From the NCBI GenBank assembly GCA_031551635.1, contig JAVBNH010000007.1, forward strand, positions 77,979 through 141,978: a stretch of DNA of 64,000 nt, given 5' to 3'. Shown in pieces: positions 1-9,240 of this stretch (positions are counted from its first letter, which is position 1; each line of letters starts with the position of its first letter). A program made the translations under genes and the position numbers. The notes beneath the pieces are model-generated. The model was given only the letters and a program-made list of their open reading frames with translations. It did no database searches and was not told where the DNA came from. The DNA is from JAVBNH01 sp031551635 (GTDB lineage: Bacteria; Bacillota; Clostridia; Oscillospirales; Acutalibacteraceae).

Positions 1-2
1 TC

Positions 3-1133
3 AATACCGGAAGTATCTCACTGCATACCATTCCGTTTTTGACAAACATAGATGTCAATGCCCCCGACGCTTATTCAGTGGTGATTTTCGGTGATTCAAC
101 CGTCACAAATCAGTCGCCGTATTTGCTTGCCGAGAAATTCGTTTTAAATGATATAGAGAATATCGGGGTTCTTCAGCAGGGAATTGTCGGCAACAGGGTG
201 CTGTATTCCGGCGAGGGAGTCAGCGCCTTCAGTGCCATTTACGGTGAGGCGGCTATTGACCGCTTTGAGCATGATGTCATATCTCAGGCGGGTGTGAAAA
301 AGGTTTTCATTAAAATCGGACTGAACGATATTTTGCACCCGAAGACGAAAAGCATGGCGGATAAGGCGCCCTTCGCAAGTGTCGAATCCATTATCAGCGG
401 CTATGAAATGCTCATTAAAAAGGCGAGAGCTAACGGAATTCAAGTGTATTTTTTCCTCAGAAGTTCCTGGAAGGGCTACGGCAGAAGTGTCGGGCTCTCG
501 CAGCCTGATGACCTTGTCTGGACAATGGAATCCCAAAGCATGATGGATCAGCTAAACAGCTGGATTCGCTCAACACCGACTATTGACGGCTATATAAATG
601 TTGACGCCCTTAACGACACAGAGGATAAATACGCGCTTAGGAAGGAATACACCGTTGACGGGGCGCATTTGACCGATGAAGGCGCAAAGGTGCTTGTTGA
701 CCAGATTCCGATGAAGTTTTTTGATATAAACAGCAGTGGCATCGCTCCAATTGCAGAGCTTTATAAGCAGGGTAAGGGCGGAAAGAGCTATTCCTCGCTT
801 CCCGAGTTTTCCTCCGTGGCAACGACTATTCCCAATCTGACAACAGCGCCGCAGTCAAGCGCCGCGCAGGGGACCGGTCAAACTACCGCGCCGCTGACAA
901 CTCAGGAAGTTTCCGTGAATGAAACTCAGCAGGGTGGGGTAATAATAAACTCTCAGCAGGGCTATGTGTTAGACTATACAAGTCAGCCTGACAGCATAGC
1001 CCAGGGCAGCACCGCCGAAAAACCGCCAACCTCGACAAAGGCAAAGGTCGCCGCAGTTGCTTTCGCGCTGATATGCATGGGTGGGGTCATCGGAATGTCC
1101 ATGTATTTTTCAAGAAAGAGAAACACCGAATAG
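3..1133 (+). CDS. SGNH/GDSL-type hydrolase-like surface protein, 5' end outside window
   Basis: The reading frame is open to the left edge, so the start lies outside the window. The visible part begins an SGNH-like domain with a GDST block I motif (VVIFGDSTV) and ends that domain with DGAHLTDEG, the D-x-x-H block V that supplies the catalytic Asp and His in this fold. A Ser/Thr/Gln-rich linker follows (about residues 260-335), then one hydrophobic segment and a short basic tail (SRKRN). This suggests an extracellular esterase or acyl-modifying enzyme held by a C-terminal membrane anchor. The substrate cannot be told. The fold call is fair; enzymatic activity is inferred. Confidence 0.7.
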   Translation, partial: NTGSISLHTIPFLTNIDVNAPDAYSVVIFGDSTVTNQSPYLLAEKFVLNDIENIGVLQQGIVGNRVLYSGEGVSAFSAIYGEAAIDRFEHDVISQAGVKKVFIKIGLNDILHPKTKSMADKAPFASVESIISGYEMLIKKARANGIQVYFFLRSSWKGYGRSVGLSQPDDLVWTMESQSMMDQLNSWIRSTPTIDGYINVDALNDTEDKYALRKEYTVDGAHLTDEGAKVLVDQIPMKFFDINSSGIAPIAELYKQGKGGKSYSSLPEFSSVATTIPNLTTAPQSSAAQGTGQTTAPLTTQEVSVNETQQGGVIINSQQGYVLDYTSQPDSIAQGSTAEKPPTSTKAKVAAVAFALICMGGVIGMSMYFSRKRNTE

Positions 1134-1162
1134 CATTTTTTGTGATTTTCGTTTATAGAACA

Positions 1163-1190
1163 TAGAAGCGCTGATTATTCAGCGCTTCTA
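1163..1190. terminator. Hairpin after SGNH gene
   Basis: Perfect 12-bp arms (TAGAAGCGCTGA / TCAGCGCTTCTA) about 30 bp after the stop. No T-run follows; repeat A begins immediately. It could terminate transcription weakly or belong to the repeat. Confidence 0.4.
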
Positions 1191-1266
1191 ATGTGGGCTT
1201 GGCTTGCCAAGCCCACACCCAAGTCTTGTTTTTTATTGAGTTTTCAGCTCACAAAGGCACTAATAC
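1189..1266 (+). repeat. Repeat A, copy 1
   Basis: About 78 bp. It starts with a perfect 11-bp-arm palindrome (GTGGGCTTGGC, TT, GCCAAGCCCAC), continues with the conserved CCCAAGTCTTGTTTTTTATT and ends in a GAG..CTC half-palindrome and a degenerate AAGGCACTAA. Other copies are at 9028, 51574 (reverse) and 55825. This copy is the most diverged at its right end. Confidence 0.85.
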
Positions 1267-1286
1267 TAGTCACTGATTTTTCGCAA

Positions 1287-1964
1287 TTATTGCTTATTTG
1301 AATTCTTATAAATCGACTGCATTGTACTGTCAACGGAATGCAGCATCTCCGAGCATATTTTCAGCTCGTTTACTTCACTTCCGGAAATTTCTCCGGTGCC
1401 CTTATATTTGATTTCATGCTCCAGACTCGCCCACATATCCATTGCCAGAGTTCTCAGCTGAATCTCCACAAAAACATGCTCTGTGGAAGCGGACAGAAAA
1501 ACCGGAACGGTGACAACCAAATGCAGGCTTCGGTAGCCGTTTTCCTTCGGATTTTTTATATAGTCCGTCCTTTTAATAAGCTTTATATCGCTTTGAGAGG
1601 TGAGCATGTCGGCGAGGTTGTAAACATCATCGACATAGGGGCAGATGACCCTCACTCCGGCGATGTCCGTGATATTCGCGAGCATTTCGGAGGTGGTTTC
1701 AATGCCCTTGCGCTCCATTTTTGAGAGTATACTCGCCTGTGACTTCAGGCGGTTTTCCGTGTGGTGTATGGGATTATGATTGTACATCGAGCTGAATTCG
1801 AGGTCAAGAATCTCCAGTTTCGTGAGAACCTCCTTCATCGCCGACTGATAAATATTCATAATCCGCATAATGTCGTAAAGAGTAGTCTGCATTTCCTGTG
1901 AAATTTCCATTTGCGCAAGCTCCAGACCGAAATTATAATTAAGTAAACTGTTTGTCTGTATCAT
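1287..1964 (-). CDS. Small alarmone synthetase, RelQ/YjbM-like (p)ppGpp synthetase
   Basis: A 225-residue protein with only a RelA/SpoT synthetase domain and no HD hydrolase, TGS or ACT domains, which is the size and layout of RelQ-type small alarmone synthetases. Family motifs are present: ITDIAGVRVICPY near residue 92, KNPKENGYRSLHLVV near 137 and VEIQLRTLAMDMWASLEHEIKYK near 166. It should transfer pyrophosphate from ATP to GDP or GTP in the cytoplasm as a stringent-response signal. GGAAAGG lies 9 nt before the ATG. A heptamer array sits directly upstream of the ribosome binding site. It appears monocistronic. Confidence 0.92.
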   Translation of the reverse strand: MIQTNSLLNYNFGLELAQMEISQEMQTTLYDIMRIMNIYQSAMKEVLTKLEILDLEFSSMYNHNPIHHTENRLKSQASILSKMERKGIETTSEMLANITDIAGVRVICPYVDDVYNLADMLTSQSDIKLIKRTDYIKNPKENGYRSLHLVVTVPVFLSASTEHVFVEIQLRTLAMDMWASLEHEIKYKGTGEISGSEVNELKICSEMLHSVDSTMQSIYKNSNKQ

Positions 1965-1979
1965 TGGTATACCTTTCCT

Positions 1980-2060
1980 AATTTAGACTCTAGACGCTAG
2001 ATTCTGGATGCTAGACTCCAACATCTAGAATCTAGAATCTAGTATCCAGTATCTAGAATA
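1980..2060. repeat. Heptamer array, inverted pair (TAGANNC type)
   Basis: Two facing arrays of 7-bp units: TAGACTC/TAGACGC/TAGATTC/TGGATGC on the left and TCTAGAA/TCTAGTA/TCCAGTA on the right, around a short centre. The right array is the reverse complement of the left, so the tract can form a long hairpin. It begins 6 bp upstream of the RelQ-like gene's Shine-Dalgarno sequence. Confidence 0.85.
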
Positions 2061-2185
2061 TCACTCAAGTATGAATCAGTTTAGCATATTAAATTAACAA
2101 TATTTGTCGAAAGGGTGAAATAAAAAATAAACTTTGTGCGAATGTTTTTTATTTCTTTTGTACAAGCGAAAATGTTTATGCTGTA

Positions 2186-4051
2186 TTATTCTTGTTTGAT
2201 ATGCCGATAAATAAGCATCGCCGCTGTGCTTCCGGCGATTGTTACCGTGAGGTTGTTTTTTTCCGCGTTTAAGAGCGGTTCAGCCTGCGAATACTCCTCA
2301 CCGAGAACATATTCTATATTGTGATAATTATTATTCGCAATAATTACTATAGATTCATTGTCACCTCTGCGCAGATACGCGGCGCAGCCCATTGCCGCAG
2401 AGAGCGGCTGAAAAATGCCTTCCGCAAAACAGCGGTACTCCGCTCTCAGCCTGCCGAGTTCCCTGTAAAAGCCAAGCAACTCCGAATCCACTTGCCCCCA
2501 AGGGTAGCAAGCACGGTTAAAAGGGTCATATCCGCCCTGCAGTCCGGCTTCGTCACCGTAATAAACTGAAGGGATGCCTGGCAGAGTATATTGAATAGTT
2601 GCCGCCAGCTTAAGCAGTTTTTTCGCCCGGGCAAGCTGCTCCACGTTAAGCCTCAGAGCAGACTGGTATTCCCGCGAGCGGTTAGTTAAGTCAACGCCGG
2701 AAAGCACCGTAATTATACGCGCCGTATCATGAGTGCCGAGGTGATTCATCACCGAGTCAAGCACAGGCTTCGGGTAATTTTCGACTATATTCATTATTGA
2801 TTCCATAAAATTTTCAGCATCCGCATTTTTAACAAAGTCAACTATCGCCTCGCTGAAGGGGTAGTTCATAACAGCGTCAAACTGCTCCCCGAGCAAATAA
2901 CGCCTTCTTGCGCCGTAGCTGATTTTGTTGCTGGCATCCTCCCAGACCTCGCCAAGAAGATAGCCTTCAGGGTTTTCACGCTTTATCGCAAGCCTTACGC
3001 GGTCGATGAAATTATCCGGCAGCTCGTCCGCGACATCGAGACGGAAGCCCGACGCTCCGGCACGCATCCAAAAGGAGACAACGCCGTCAGCACCGCAGAT
3101 AAAATCAACGAAATCCTCGTTTTCCTCATCTGTTTCAGGCAGAATTTTAACATTCCACCAGCAGTAATAGTCATTCGGATAGCTCTTAAATTTATACCAT
3201 TTGTAATATTTTGACTCCCGAGAATTGTACGCGCCTAGGGATGGGTACCTGTTTTTTATATTGAAATAGACGCTGTCCGCTCCCGTATGGCTGAAAACGC
3301 CGTCAAGAATTACCGAGATTGAATACTTTTTTGCCTCGTCGCATAAGGCTTTGAAGTCGTCGAGCTTTCCGAGCAGGGGGTCAATTTTCATATAGTCGGC
3401 GGTGTCGTATCGGTGGTTAGAATGCGCCTCAAAAATCGGATTAAGATAAATAACCGATACCGAAAGTGACGCGAGATAGGGCAGTTTTTCCGTAATACCC
3501 TTCAAATCACCGCAAAAATAATCATTATTTGGAATAAATCCGCCCTCGTAAACTCTCCATTCGGGCACGCCGCCCCAATCGCCGCGCAAAACCCTGTCTG
3601 AGGGTACATTTTCCTTTTTTTCGCCAGAAAAACAGAAGCGGTCGGGAAAAATCTGATACATAACGCCGCCTTTATATTTTTCCGGCGTTTCAAAATCCGC
3701 ACTGTAAACCGTCAGCTGCCATTCACCGCCGTCAGACGAGAGACAGCCGCATGAGCGGGAGGTTTTTGTGATTTTATTAAAGCCGTAATCCGTGCTGTAT
3801 TCGAAATGATAGAAATACAGACCGCATTGCGAAAGCGAAAGCGTGGTGCTGTATCTGTGCTGGTTATCCTTGAGCGGCTTCATCGGATAGACAGCTGGTA
3901 AACCTGCGTCGGGTGTGAGCACAAGATTCATATAAAAGCATATATAGTTCTCTGGTAGGCTGAGCGAAAAGACGACCTCCTCACCCTCTCTCACACAGCC
4001 AAAAACCGATTTATCTTCAATAACTCGCGAGTCAAAAGGTACAAAACTCAA
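2186..4051 (-). CDS. GH13 alpha-amylase family enzyme, neopullulanase/cyclomaltodextrinase-like
   Basis: Cytoplasmic protein of about 621 residues without signal peptide. All four GH13 regions are visible: I ILDGVFSHTG (about 250), II GFRLDVADE with the nucleophile Asp (about 335), III GEVWED with the acid/base Glu (about 366) and IV NHLGTHDTAR with the third Asp (about 440). The 120 residues before the barrel look like the CBM34-type beta domain of neopullulanases and cyclomaltodextrinases. It would hydrolyse imported maltodextrins, pullulan or cyclodextrins. The start chosen is TTG at 4051, because AGGAG lies 8 nt before it; the ATG 18 nt upstream lacks a ribosome binding site. No transporter genes are adjacent. 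Confidence 0.9.
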   Translation of the reverse strand: MSFVPFDSRVIEDKSVFGCVREGEEVVFSLSLPENYICFYMNLVLTPDAGLPAVYPMKPLKDNQHRYSTTLSLSQCGLYFYHFEYSTDYGFNKITKTSRSCGCLSSDGGEWQLTVYSADFETPEKYKGGVMYQIFPDRFCFSGEKKENVPSDRVLRGDWGGVPEWRVYEGGFIPNNDYFCGDLKGITEKLPYLASLSVSVIYLNPIFEAHSNHRYDTADYMKIDPLLGKLDDFKALCDEAKKYSISVILDGVFSHTGADSVYFNIKNRYPSLGAYNSRESKYYKWYKFKSYPNDYYCWWNVKILPETDEENEDFVDFICGADGVVSFWMRAGASGFRLDVADELPDNFIDRVRLAIKRENPEGYLLGEVWEDASNKISYGARRRYLLGEQFDAVMNYPFSEAIVDFVKNADAENFMESIMNIVENYPKPVLDSVMNHLGTHDTARIITVLSGVDLTNRSREYQSALRLNVEQLARAKKLLKLAATIQYTLPGIPSVYYGDEAGLQGGYDPFNRACYPWGQVDSELLGFYRELGRLRAEYRCFAEGIFQPLSAAMGCAAYLRRGDNESIVIIANNNYHNIEYVLGEEYSQAEPLLNAEKNNLTVTIAGSTAAMLIYRHIKQE

Positions 4052-4262
4052 AAAAACCGCTCCTAACATTTCAGTAAATTATAATTTGGTAAAAAAGTCT
4101 CTTAACTCGAGAATCCGACTTGATTATTCTACCATGTTATATTACTTTATTCAATATGGATTTTGTGTTCTTCTATATGTGACTTTTTTGTGAGCCACTA
4201 ATCATATTATACCTATTAATAAGGATTCTCAACGCCATTACAGTGAAAGACTGGTGAAAAGT

Positions 4263-5792
4263 ATGAGTAAACCTAATATCGTGATAATAAATCCTGACCA
4301 GATGAGAGCGGATGTGCTTTCGCATCTTGGAAACAGGGCTATCAACACGAAGAACATCGACGCTCTCGCGAGTGACGGCGTTTCGTTTTCGGGGGCTTTC
4401 TGTCAGAATCCTGTCTGCACACCCTCGCGCTGCAGCTTTATGAGCGGCTGGTATACTCATGTCGCGGGGCACCGCACCATGAAGCATATGATGCAGCCCT
4501 ATGAGCCTGTGCTGCTAAAGGAGCTTAAGCAGAGCGGCTATCATGTATGGATAAATTCCCGAAATGACCTTCTTCCGGCGCAGAATAAAAATTACACAAA
4601 GGATTATTGCGATACATATTTCTTTCCCTCCGAGATTCCTCATATTGAGCTTAGCAACAAATGGCGAGGTGACCCTGACGGCGGCAATTATTATTCCTTT
4701 TTGCAAGGGAAAACAGAGCTGCAGCGGGATATTGACCAGCTTTGGGTTGAGGGCGCAAGTGATTTTATACTTAATTATAATGAAAAGAGACCTTTTTGCG
4801 TTTTTCTTCCGCTTTATTTTCCGCATCCGCCTTATAAAATCTGGGAGCCATACTACAGCGCGGTTAAACGCGATGAGCTGACGCCGAGAATCCTGCCGCC
4901 GCAAAACTATGCAGGAAAGTGCAAAATGATGAAGGCTCTGCATGAGGAAATGCGGCTTGAGAGCTTTAATGATGAACGGTTTGACGAGCTGCGCGCGGTG
5001 TATCAGGGCATGTGCCTGAGGGTTGATGACCTTGTCGGAATGGTTGTACGAGCGCTCAAAGACAAGGGTATTTACGATGAAACGGCGATTTTCCTTTTCA
5101 GCGACCACGGCGACTACACCGGCGACTATAATATGAGCGAAAAACAGCAAAATTCCTTTGAGGACTGCCTTAGCAATGTTCCCTTTGTTGTTAAGCTGCC
5201 GAAGGATATGCAGCAACGGCACGGTGTGAGCGATGAGCTGTGTGAGCTAATTGATTTTTACGCCACAGCGGCAGACATCGCGGGCGTCCCGCCGACCCAC
5301 ACGCATTTCGGTCACTCCCTGCGGGATTTCATGGCGAATAAGGAAGAAAACCTGCGCGACGCGGTTTTTTGCGAAGGCGGCTTTCGCGAGGGTGAAGAGC
5401 AGTGCAGATACTCAGAGGACGATAATATCCCGCCGAAAACAAATATTTATTATCCCAGAGTGTCCCTGCAGATGCGCGACCTGAAGCTAAACGGCAAGGC
5501 GGTTATGTGCCGCACCAAAAAATACAAGTATATAAAAAGGCTCTACGAAAAAGATGAGCTGTACGACCTCGAAAAAGACCCCGGAGAGGTTATAAATGAG
5601 ATAGATAATCCGGAATACAAGGATATACTGTTCAAGATGAAGGACAGATTGCTCACCCACCTTCTTGACACAGGTGACGCAGTACCTTTCAAGATAGACC
5701 GCCGTTTTGATAATCTGATGATTCGTAAAACGCTTACATATACAGCAAAAAACAAATTATGCAAATTCACTGACAAAATGAAAGAAGGTTAA
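4263..5792 (+). CDS. Sulfatase family hydrolase
   Basis: Type I sulfatase-like protein of 509 residues. The N-terminus PNIVIINPDQMRADVL carries the metal-binding Asp, and CTPSR (about residue 53) is the C-x-P-S-R site whose Cys becomes formylglycine. FLFSDHGDYTGDY (about 280) supplies further metal ligands. There is no signal peptide, so it probably acts in the cytoplasm on sulfated sugars or related esters; phosphonate or phosphoglycerol substrates cannot be excluded. ATG at 4263 is preferred, but GTG at 4254 is in frame. It lies 4 bp before the RCC1-dockerin gene and is probably cotranscribed with it. No anaerobic maturase gene is in the window. Confidence 0.88.
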   Translation: MSKPNIVIINPDQMRADVLSHLGNRAINTKNIDALASDGVSFSGAFCQNPVCTPSRCSFMSGWYTHVAGHRTMKHMMQPYEPVLLKELKQSGYHVWINSRNDLLPAQNKNYTKDYCDTYFFPSEIPHIELSNKWRGDPDGGNYYSFLQGKTELQRDIDQLWVEGASDFILNYNEKRPFCVFLPLYFPHPPYKIWEPYYSAVKRDELTPRILPPQNYAGKCKMMKALHEEMRLESFNDERFDELRAVYQGMCLRVDDLVGMVVRALKDKGIYDETAIFLFSDHGDYTGDYNMSEKQQNSFEDCLSNVPFVVKLPKDMQQRHGVSDELCELIDFYATAADIAGVPPTHTHFGHSLRDFMANKEENLRDAVFCEGGFREGEEQCRYSEDDNIPPKTNIYYPRVSLQMRDLKLNGKAVMCRTKKYKYIKRLYEKDELYDLEKDPGEVINEIDNPEYKDILFKMKDRLLTHLLDTGDAVPFKIDRRFDNLMIRKTLTYTAKNKLCKFTDKMKEG

Positions 5793-5796
5793 CCTT

Positions 5797-8184
5797 ATGA
5801 AAAAAAATATTTCAGTTTTGCTTTGTATAATCCTTTTTATTACCTCAATTTTTATGGGGAATATTTCCGCTTCAGGAGCATCAAAGGCTAAGATTGTCTC
5901 TGTTTCAGCCGGATATTTCGCTTCGTTCGCCATCGATGAAAACGGCGTTCTCTACGCCTGCGGAAAGGGCTATACAAACACCTTCAAGCCGCTTGCTTAC
6001 AATGTTAAACAGGTAAGCGCGGGTGGCGAGCATGCGCTTTTTGTCAAGAATGATAATACTGCATGGGCTGTCGGGCAAAACGGTGTCGGTCAGCTCGGCG
6101 ATAAAACCTATATAGAAAGAACCGTTCCTGTAAAGATTATGGATAATGTCGCGGGTGTTTATGCGGGATATTCTTATAGTCTTGCCATTGACAGCGCGGG
6201 AAAATTATGGGGCTTCGGCAGCAACAGCGCCAAGCAGTTCGGTACTGCGGTTTCCGGAAAAACATCAACTCCGACTCAGCTTGCGACAGGAATAAAGAAC
6301 GTCTATCCTTGCAGATACTATGTTTTTGCCATTAAAACCGACAATTCTTTATGGAATCAGACAAAGAACACAAAGGTTGCCGATAATATATCTGTGTTTT
6401 CGGGTGAAAAAGAAAGCTTTGCCTATGTCACGGGAGACGGAAAGCTATACACATGGGGCTATAACAGCTTTGGTCAGCTTGGTTTTGGTAACACGGATTC
6501 AAAGACAAACCCTACTCTTCTTCTCAGCTCAGTGAGAACTGCCTCAATGGGTGAAAATACTCTTTATTTTATAAAAACAAATAATGAGCTCTGGGGCTGC
6601 GGCAATAACAGAAACGGTCAGCTCGGTCAAAACAGCATCTCCGAAATGATAAAATCACCCGTAAAAATTCTTGAAGGCGTTGAGAGCATAAGCTCCGTTT
6701 CCCATCATATCTCAGCCCTGACAAACACGCGAAAGGCGGGGGAAATATATATCTGGGGTCAAGGGTATAACGGTCAGCTCGGCAGCGGAGACAATGAGGA
6801 TATCAGCGCGCCGCAATTAAGAAATAATGTTTTTGAACCGGAAACAACAACGGCTCCCCCAACGACCACCAAAGCACCGACCACAACAGCGGCTCCGACC
6901 ACCAAAGCACCGACAACAACGGCAGCGCCGACAACAACGGCTGCACCGACAACAACAGTCGCTCCCACAACAACAGCAGCGCCGACAACAACGGTCGCTA
7001 CGACAACAACAGCTGCTCCGACAACAACGGCGGTTCCGACAACAACAGCGGCAACGACGACAACAATGGCTCCGGTAACTACAGCAATACCGGTAACGAC
7101 TGGAGATACATCAACAGCATCCACTACCAAAGCTCCGACTACATCAATACCTGCGACAACTTTAGCAGATACAACCGCCTCGACAGCTCCGCAAACCACT
7201 ACCCTGACAACAGACGGGACGACAATTCCTCAAACAACTATTCCCGACACATCACATACACAGCAGCCGACAAGCGAGCCCACCGGCACTACAAGCCCTG
7301 AGGAAACTACAATTCCGACAACTGTACCGGTAACAACGGATAGCTCACAAACTACAACGGAAGCTGTAACGACCGAAGATCAGAACACAACAGTGATAAA
7401 TACAACCGAACCCTCCGGCACGACAGACCCGCAGGAAACAAGTGTAACTGTGAGCGAGACACAGGAGACAACAACCACTCAAACAAGCGAAACAGACACC
7501 ACCTCAGAAATTACCTCGTCTGCAGCAACAACAGCAACAGGTACAAGCAAGCATGAAACAACAACAAAAACAACCTCCGCACCGGCAACAACCAAAACAG
7601 AAACAACAAACAATTCTCAGACGACAACTCAGCCCACAACTGCTAAGCCTGAGACGACAACAAAAAACGAAACAACAAAAAGACCGGAGACTACCACAAA
7701 ACCGGCGAAGCCCACAACGATTAATACAACAGCTACGAAAACAACTGGAGCAGAATCAACAGATAATACACTGATGCTCATTTCCGGCGCGGAGATAACT
7801 CTAAACAGCGGTAAAAAAGTCGTCAGCGGAATTTTCGACAACACAAGCGTCGCGGTTCTCAATGAGAATTTTCAGAATGCCGGACTGATTTTTATGGATA
7901 AGGAAGGCAACCTTCTCAGCGAGAGCGACACGGTCGCGACTGGCGTGAGCATAAGCGTTCCGGGAGTTGAAGGTGAGATTTATTATATCTGCATTCTCGG
8001 CGATGTGGACGGTGATTCGTTAATCACCGCGGTAGACGCGAGAATCACTTTGAGGAATTCCGCAGGCTTGCAAGTGCTTGAAGGTGTATATCTTGAAGCC
8101 GCGAACGTGCTCGGTGACAGCGAGGGTATAATCACCGCAGTCGCAGCGAGAAAAATCCTCAGAATGTCAGCCGGACTCGATTAG
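5797..8184 (+). CDS. Secreted RCC1-repeat protein with Thr-rich linker and dockerin-like C-terminus
   Basis: Signal peptide (residues 1-27), then RCC1-type beta-propeller repeats to about residue 345 (recurring NGVGQLGD, NSFGQLGFG, NRNGQLGQ), then about 300 residues of Thr-rich TTTAAPTT-type linker, a short beta module and a dockerin-like domain (about 734-795). The first dockerin loop, DVDGDSLITAVD, keeps the Ca ligands and is followed by ARITLRNSAGL. The second loop, NVLGDSEGIITAVA, has lost positions 1, 3 and 12. It is likely exported and docked onto a cohesin such as that encoded at 33433. RCC1 blades usually bind proteins or ligands; the target is unknown. Confidence 0.88.
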   Translation: MKKNISVLLCIILFITSIFMGNISASGASKAKIVSVSAGYFASFAIDENGVLYACGKGYTNTFKPLAYNVKQVSAGGEHALFVKNDNTAWAVGQNGVGQLGDKTYIERTVPVKIMDNVAGVYAGYSYSLAIDSAGKLWGFGSNSAKQFGTAVSGKTSTPTQLATGIKNVYPCRYYVFAIKTDNSLWNQTKNTKVADNISVFSGEKESFAYVTGDGKLYTWGYNSFGQLGFGNTDSKTNPTLLLSSVRTASMGENTLYFIKTNNELWGCGNNRNGQLGQNSISEMIKSPVKILEGVESISSVSHHISALTNTRKAGEIYIWGQGYNGQLGSGDNEDISAPQLRNNVFEPETTTAPPTTTKAPTTTAAPTTKAPTTTAAPTTTAAPTTTVAPTTTAAPTTTVATTTTAAPTTTAVPTTTAATTTTMAPVTTAIPVTTGDTSTASTTKAPTTSIPATTLADTTASTAPQTTTLTTDGTTIPQTTIPDTSHTQQPTSEPTGTTSPEETTIPTTVPVTTDSSQTTTEAVTTEDQNTTVINTTEPSGTTDPQETSVTVSETQETTTTQTSETDTTSEITSSAATTATGTSKHETTTKTTSAPATTKTETTNNSQTTTQPTTAKPETTTKNETTKRPETTTKPAKPTTINTTATKTTGAESTDNTLMLISGAEITLNSGKKVVSGIFDNTSVAVLNENFQNAGLIFMDKEGNLLSESDTVATGVSISVPGVEGEIYYICILGDVDGDSLITAVDARITLRNSAGLQVLEGVYLEAANVLGDSEGIITAVAARKILRMSAGLD

Positions 8185-8238
8185 GAGATAGATTATCAGC
8201 TATCAGGTTCTTAAAAAAGAATATAGTCATAACAAAAG

Positions 8239-8287
8239 CTTTGGTCTTAGAGAAAAGTGCTTACTTTCTTTAAGACCAAAGTTTTTT
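8239..8287 (+). terminator. Rho-independent terminator after RCC1-dockerin gene
   Basis: Arms CTTTGGTCTTA / TAAGACCAAAG with a 21-nt loop, followed by TTTTTT. Confidence 0.85.
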
Positions 8288-8318
8288 ATTTTGTGACACT
8301 TTGTTTTCAAAAACAGAA

Positions 8319-8846
8319 TTACAAATCGTACATAATTGATGGGGGGATGCCGTAGAATCTCGCGGTGTCGCGGTCAGATATAATTGTGACAAATTTTATT
8401 GAAAATAAGTCACACATGATAAGGCTGCCCGGCTCGAGAGACTGCAGCAGTATATAACTCGCGCCGACTTCTATAAGTTTTCCTACACGGTCATTGAGCG
8501 AGTTCGCGAGAAGAAACTCAACCCTCATCCATTTACCGATCTGCTTTCTCAAAAAGCCGGGTGTAAAAATAGGGCTGGCGAGTGTTTCGGGTATTTCGAC
8601 AGGCGGCACGGACTGCGGAACCGGCGCCATCTGCATTCCGGACATTCCCGAGAGCTGGGAATCGGGGAAGGGCAGCTGCTGTCCGAAATCGCCGGTTGTG
8701 TAATTATCAGGGGTTGTGGCTATTGGACTGATGCCGCCGGGCATCTGTGATTGCGGCAAGGGTGCAGCCGCGCCGGGTGAGGAGTAGTTGTCAAAGGAAT
8801 TTTGCGCATAGGGGCAGGGAGCGTTTCCCATTCGTGCTGAGTTCAT
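8319..8846 (-). CDS. gerQ: GerQ-like spore coat protein
   Basis: About 175 residues: a Pro/Gln/Met-rich N-terminal half, then a small beta domain (FLRKQIGKWMRVEFLL, GASYILLQSLEPGSLIMC, KFVTII) resembling the GerQ C-terminal domain. In Bacillus subtilis GerQ is a transglutaminase-crosslinked coat protein needed for CwlJ localisation and is cotranscribed with cwlJ. Here a CwlJ-like gene lies directly upstream on the same strand, which supports the call. The start is ATG at 8846, with GAAAGGA 9 nt upstream; the ATG at 8864 would sit inside that ribosome binding site. The domain match is by eye. Confidence 0.7.
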   Translation of the reverse strand: MNSARMGNAPCPYAQNSFDNYSSPGAAAPLPQSQMPGGISPIATTPDNYTTGDFGQQLPFPDSQLSGMSGMQMAPVPQSVPPVEIPETLASPIFTPGFLRKQIGKWMRVEFLLANSLNDRVGKLIEVGASYILLQSLEPGSLIMCDLFSIKFVTIISDRDTARFYGIPPSIMYDL

Positions 8847-8875
8847 AAATAATCGTCCTTTCATTTTAGATGCTA

Positions 8876-8957
8876 GATGCTAGATACTAGATGCTAGATG
8901 CTAGATGCTAGATACTAGATGCTAGATGCTAGATGCTAGATGCTAGATGCTAGATGG
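8876..8957. repeat. Heptamer array TAGATGC/TAGATAC
   Basis: About eleven tandem 7-bp units (TAGATGC with TAGATAC variants) starting immediately upstream of the gerQ ribosome binding site and running into repeat B sequence. Confidence 0.95.
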
Positions 8958-9010
8958 TGGTCGCGATATAGCTACTATTGCTTATTAAGTCGTTGTGCTC
9001 GCGATGATTA
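8956..9010 (-). repeat. Repeat B, right hairpin only
   Basis: GGTCGCGA ... CTCGCGA hairpin matching the right half of repeat B in reverse orientation. Confidence 0.7.
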
Positions 9011-9027
9011 TAATAATGCCGCAGTCA

Positions 9028-9105
9028 ACTAACGTGGGCTTGGCTTGCCAAGCACACAACCCAAGTCTTGTTTTTTATTGAGCTTTCAGCCCACTAAGGT
9101 ACTAA
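9028..9105 (+). repeat. Repeat A, copy 2
   Basis: Matches copies at 55825 and 51574 nearly base for base, from ACTAACGTGGG to AAGGTACTAA. One arm of the first palindrome has a substitution (AAGCACAC for AAGCCCAC). Confidence 0.9.
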
Positions 9106-9117
9106 ATAAAAATTGTT

Positions 9118-9236
9118 TTTTTACACCCGACTTGATTTAAATACTATAAAATTACCCGCTTTAAGTCAGCTAAGTGATTCTTTTAAAATCATTCGCGGAC
9201 ATATCGTTAAATATTACCACATTTTAACTCGCGACC
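9118..9236 (+). repeat. Repeat B, left part truncated
   Basis: Starts inside the left hairpin (CCCGACTTGATTT), then the middle part CTTTAAGTCAGCTAAG and the complete right hairpin ending CTCGCGACC. Together with the facing right hairpin at 8956 and repeat A between them, it fills the whole cwlJ-gerQ spacer. Confidence 0.8.
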
Positions 9237-9240
9237 TCCA

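Noticed and set aside
4515..5222. 235-residue basic frame opposite the sulfatase gene
   Set aside because: Biased composition, no start signals, covers the conserved sulfatase region.
6774..7199. Val/Ala-rich reverse-strand frame of 141 residues
   Set aside because: Shadow of the ACAACA-rich Thr linker of the RCC1-dockerin gene; no ribosome binding site or domain.
8876..8957. CRISPR-like tandem repeat
   Set aside because: The unit is 7 bp with no spacers; it is a heptamer array.
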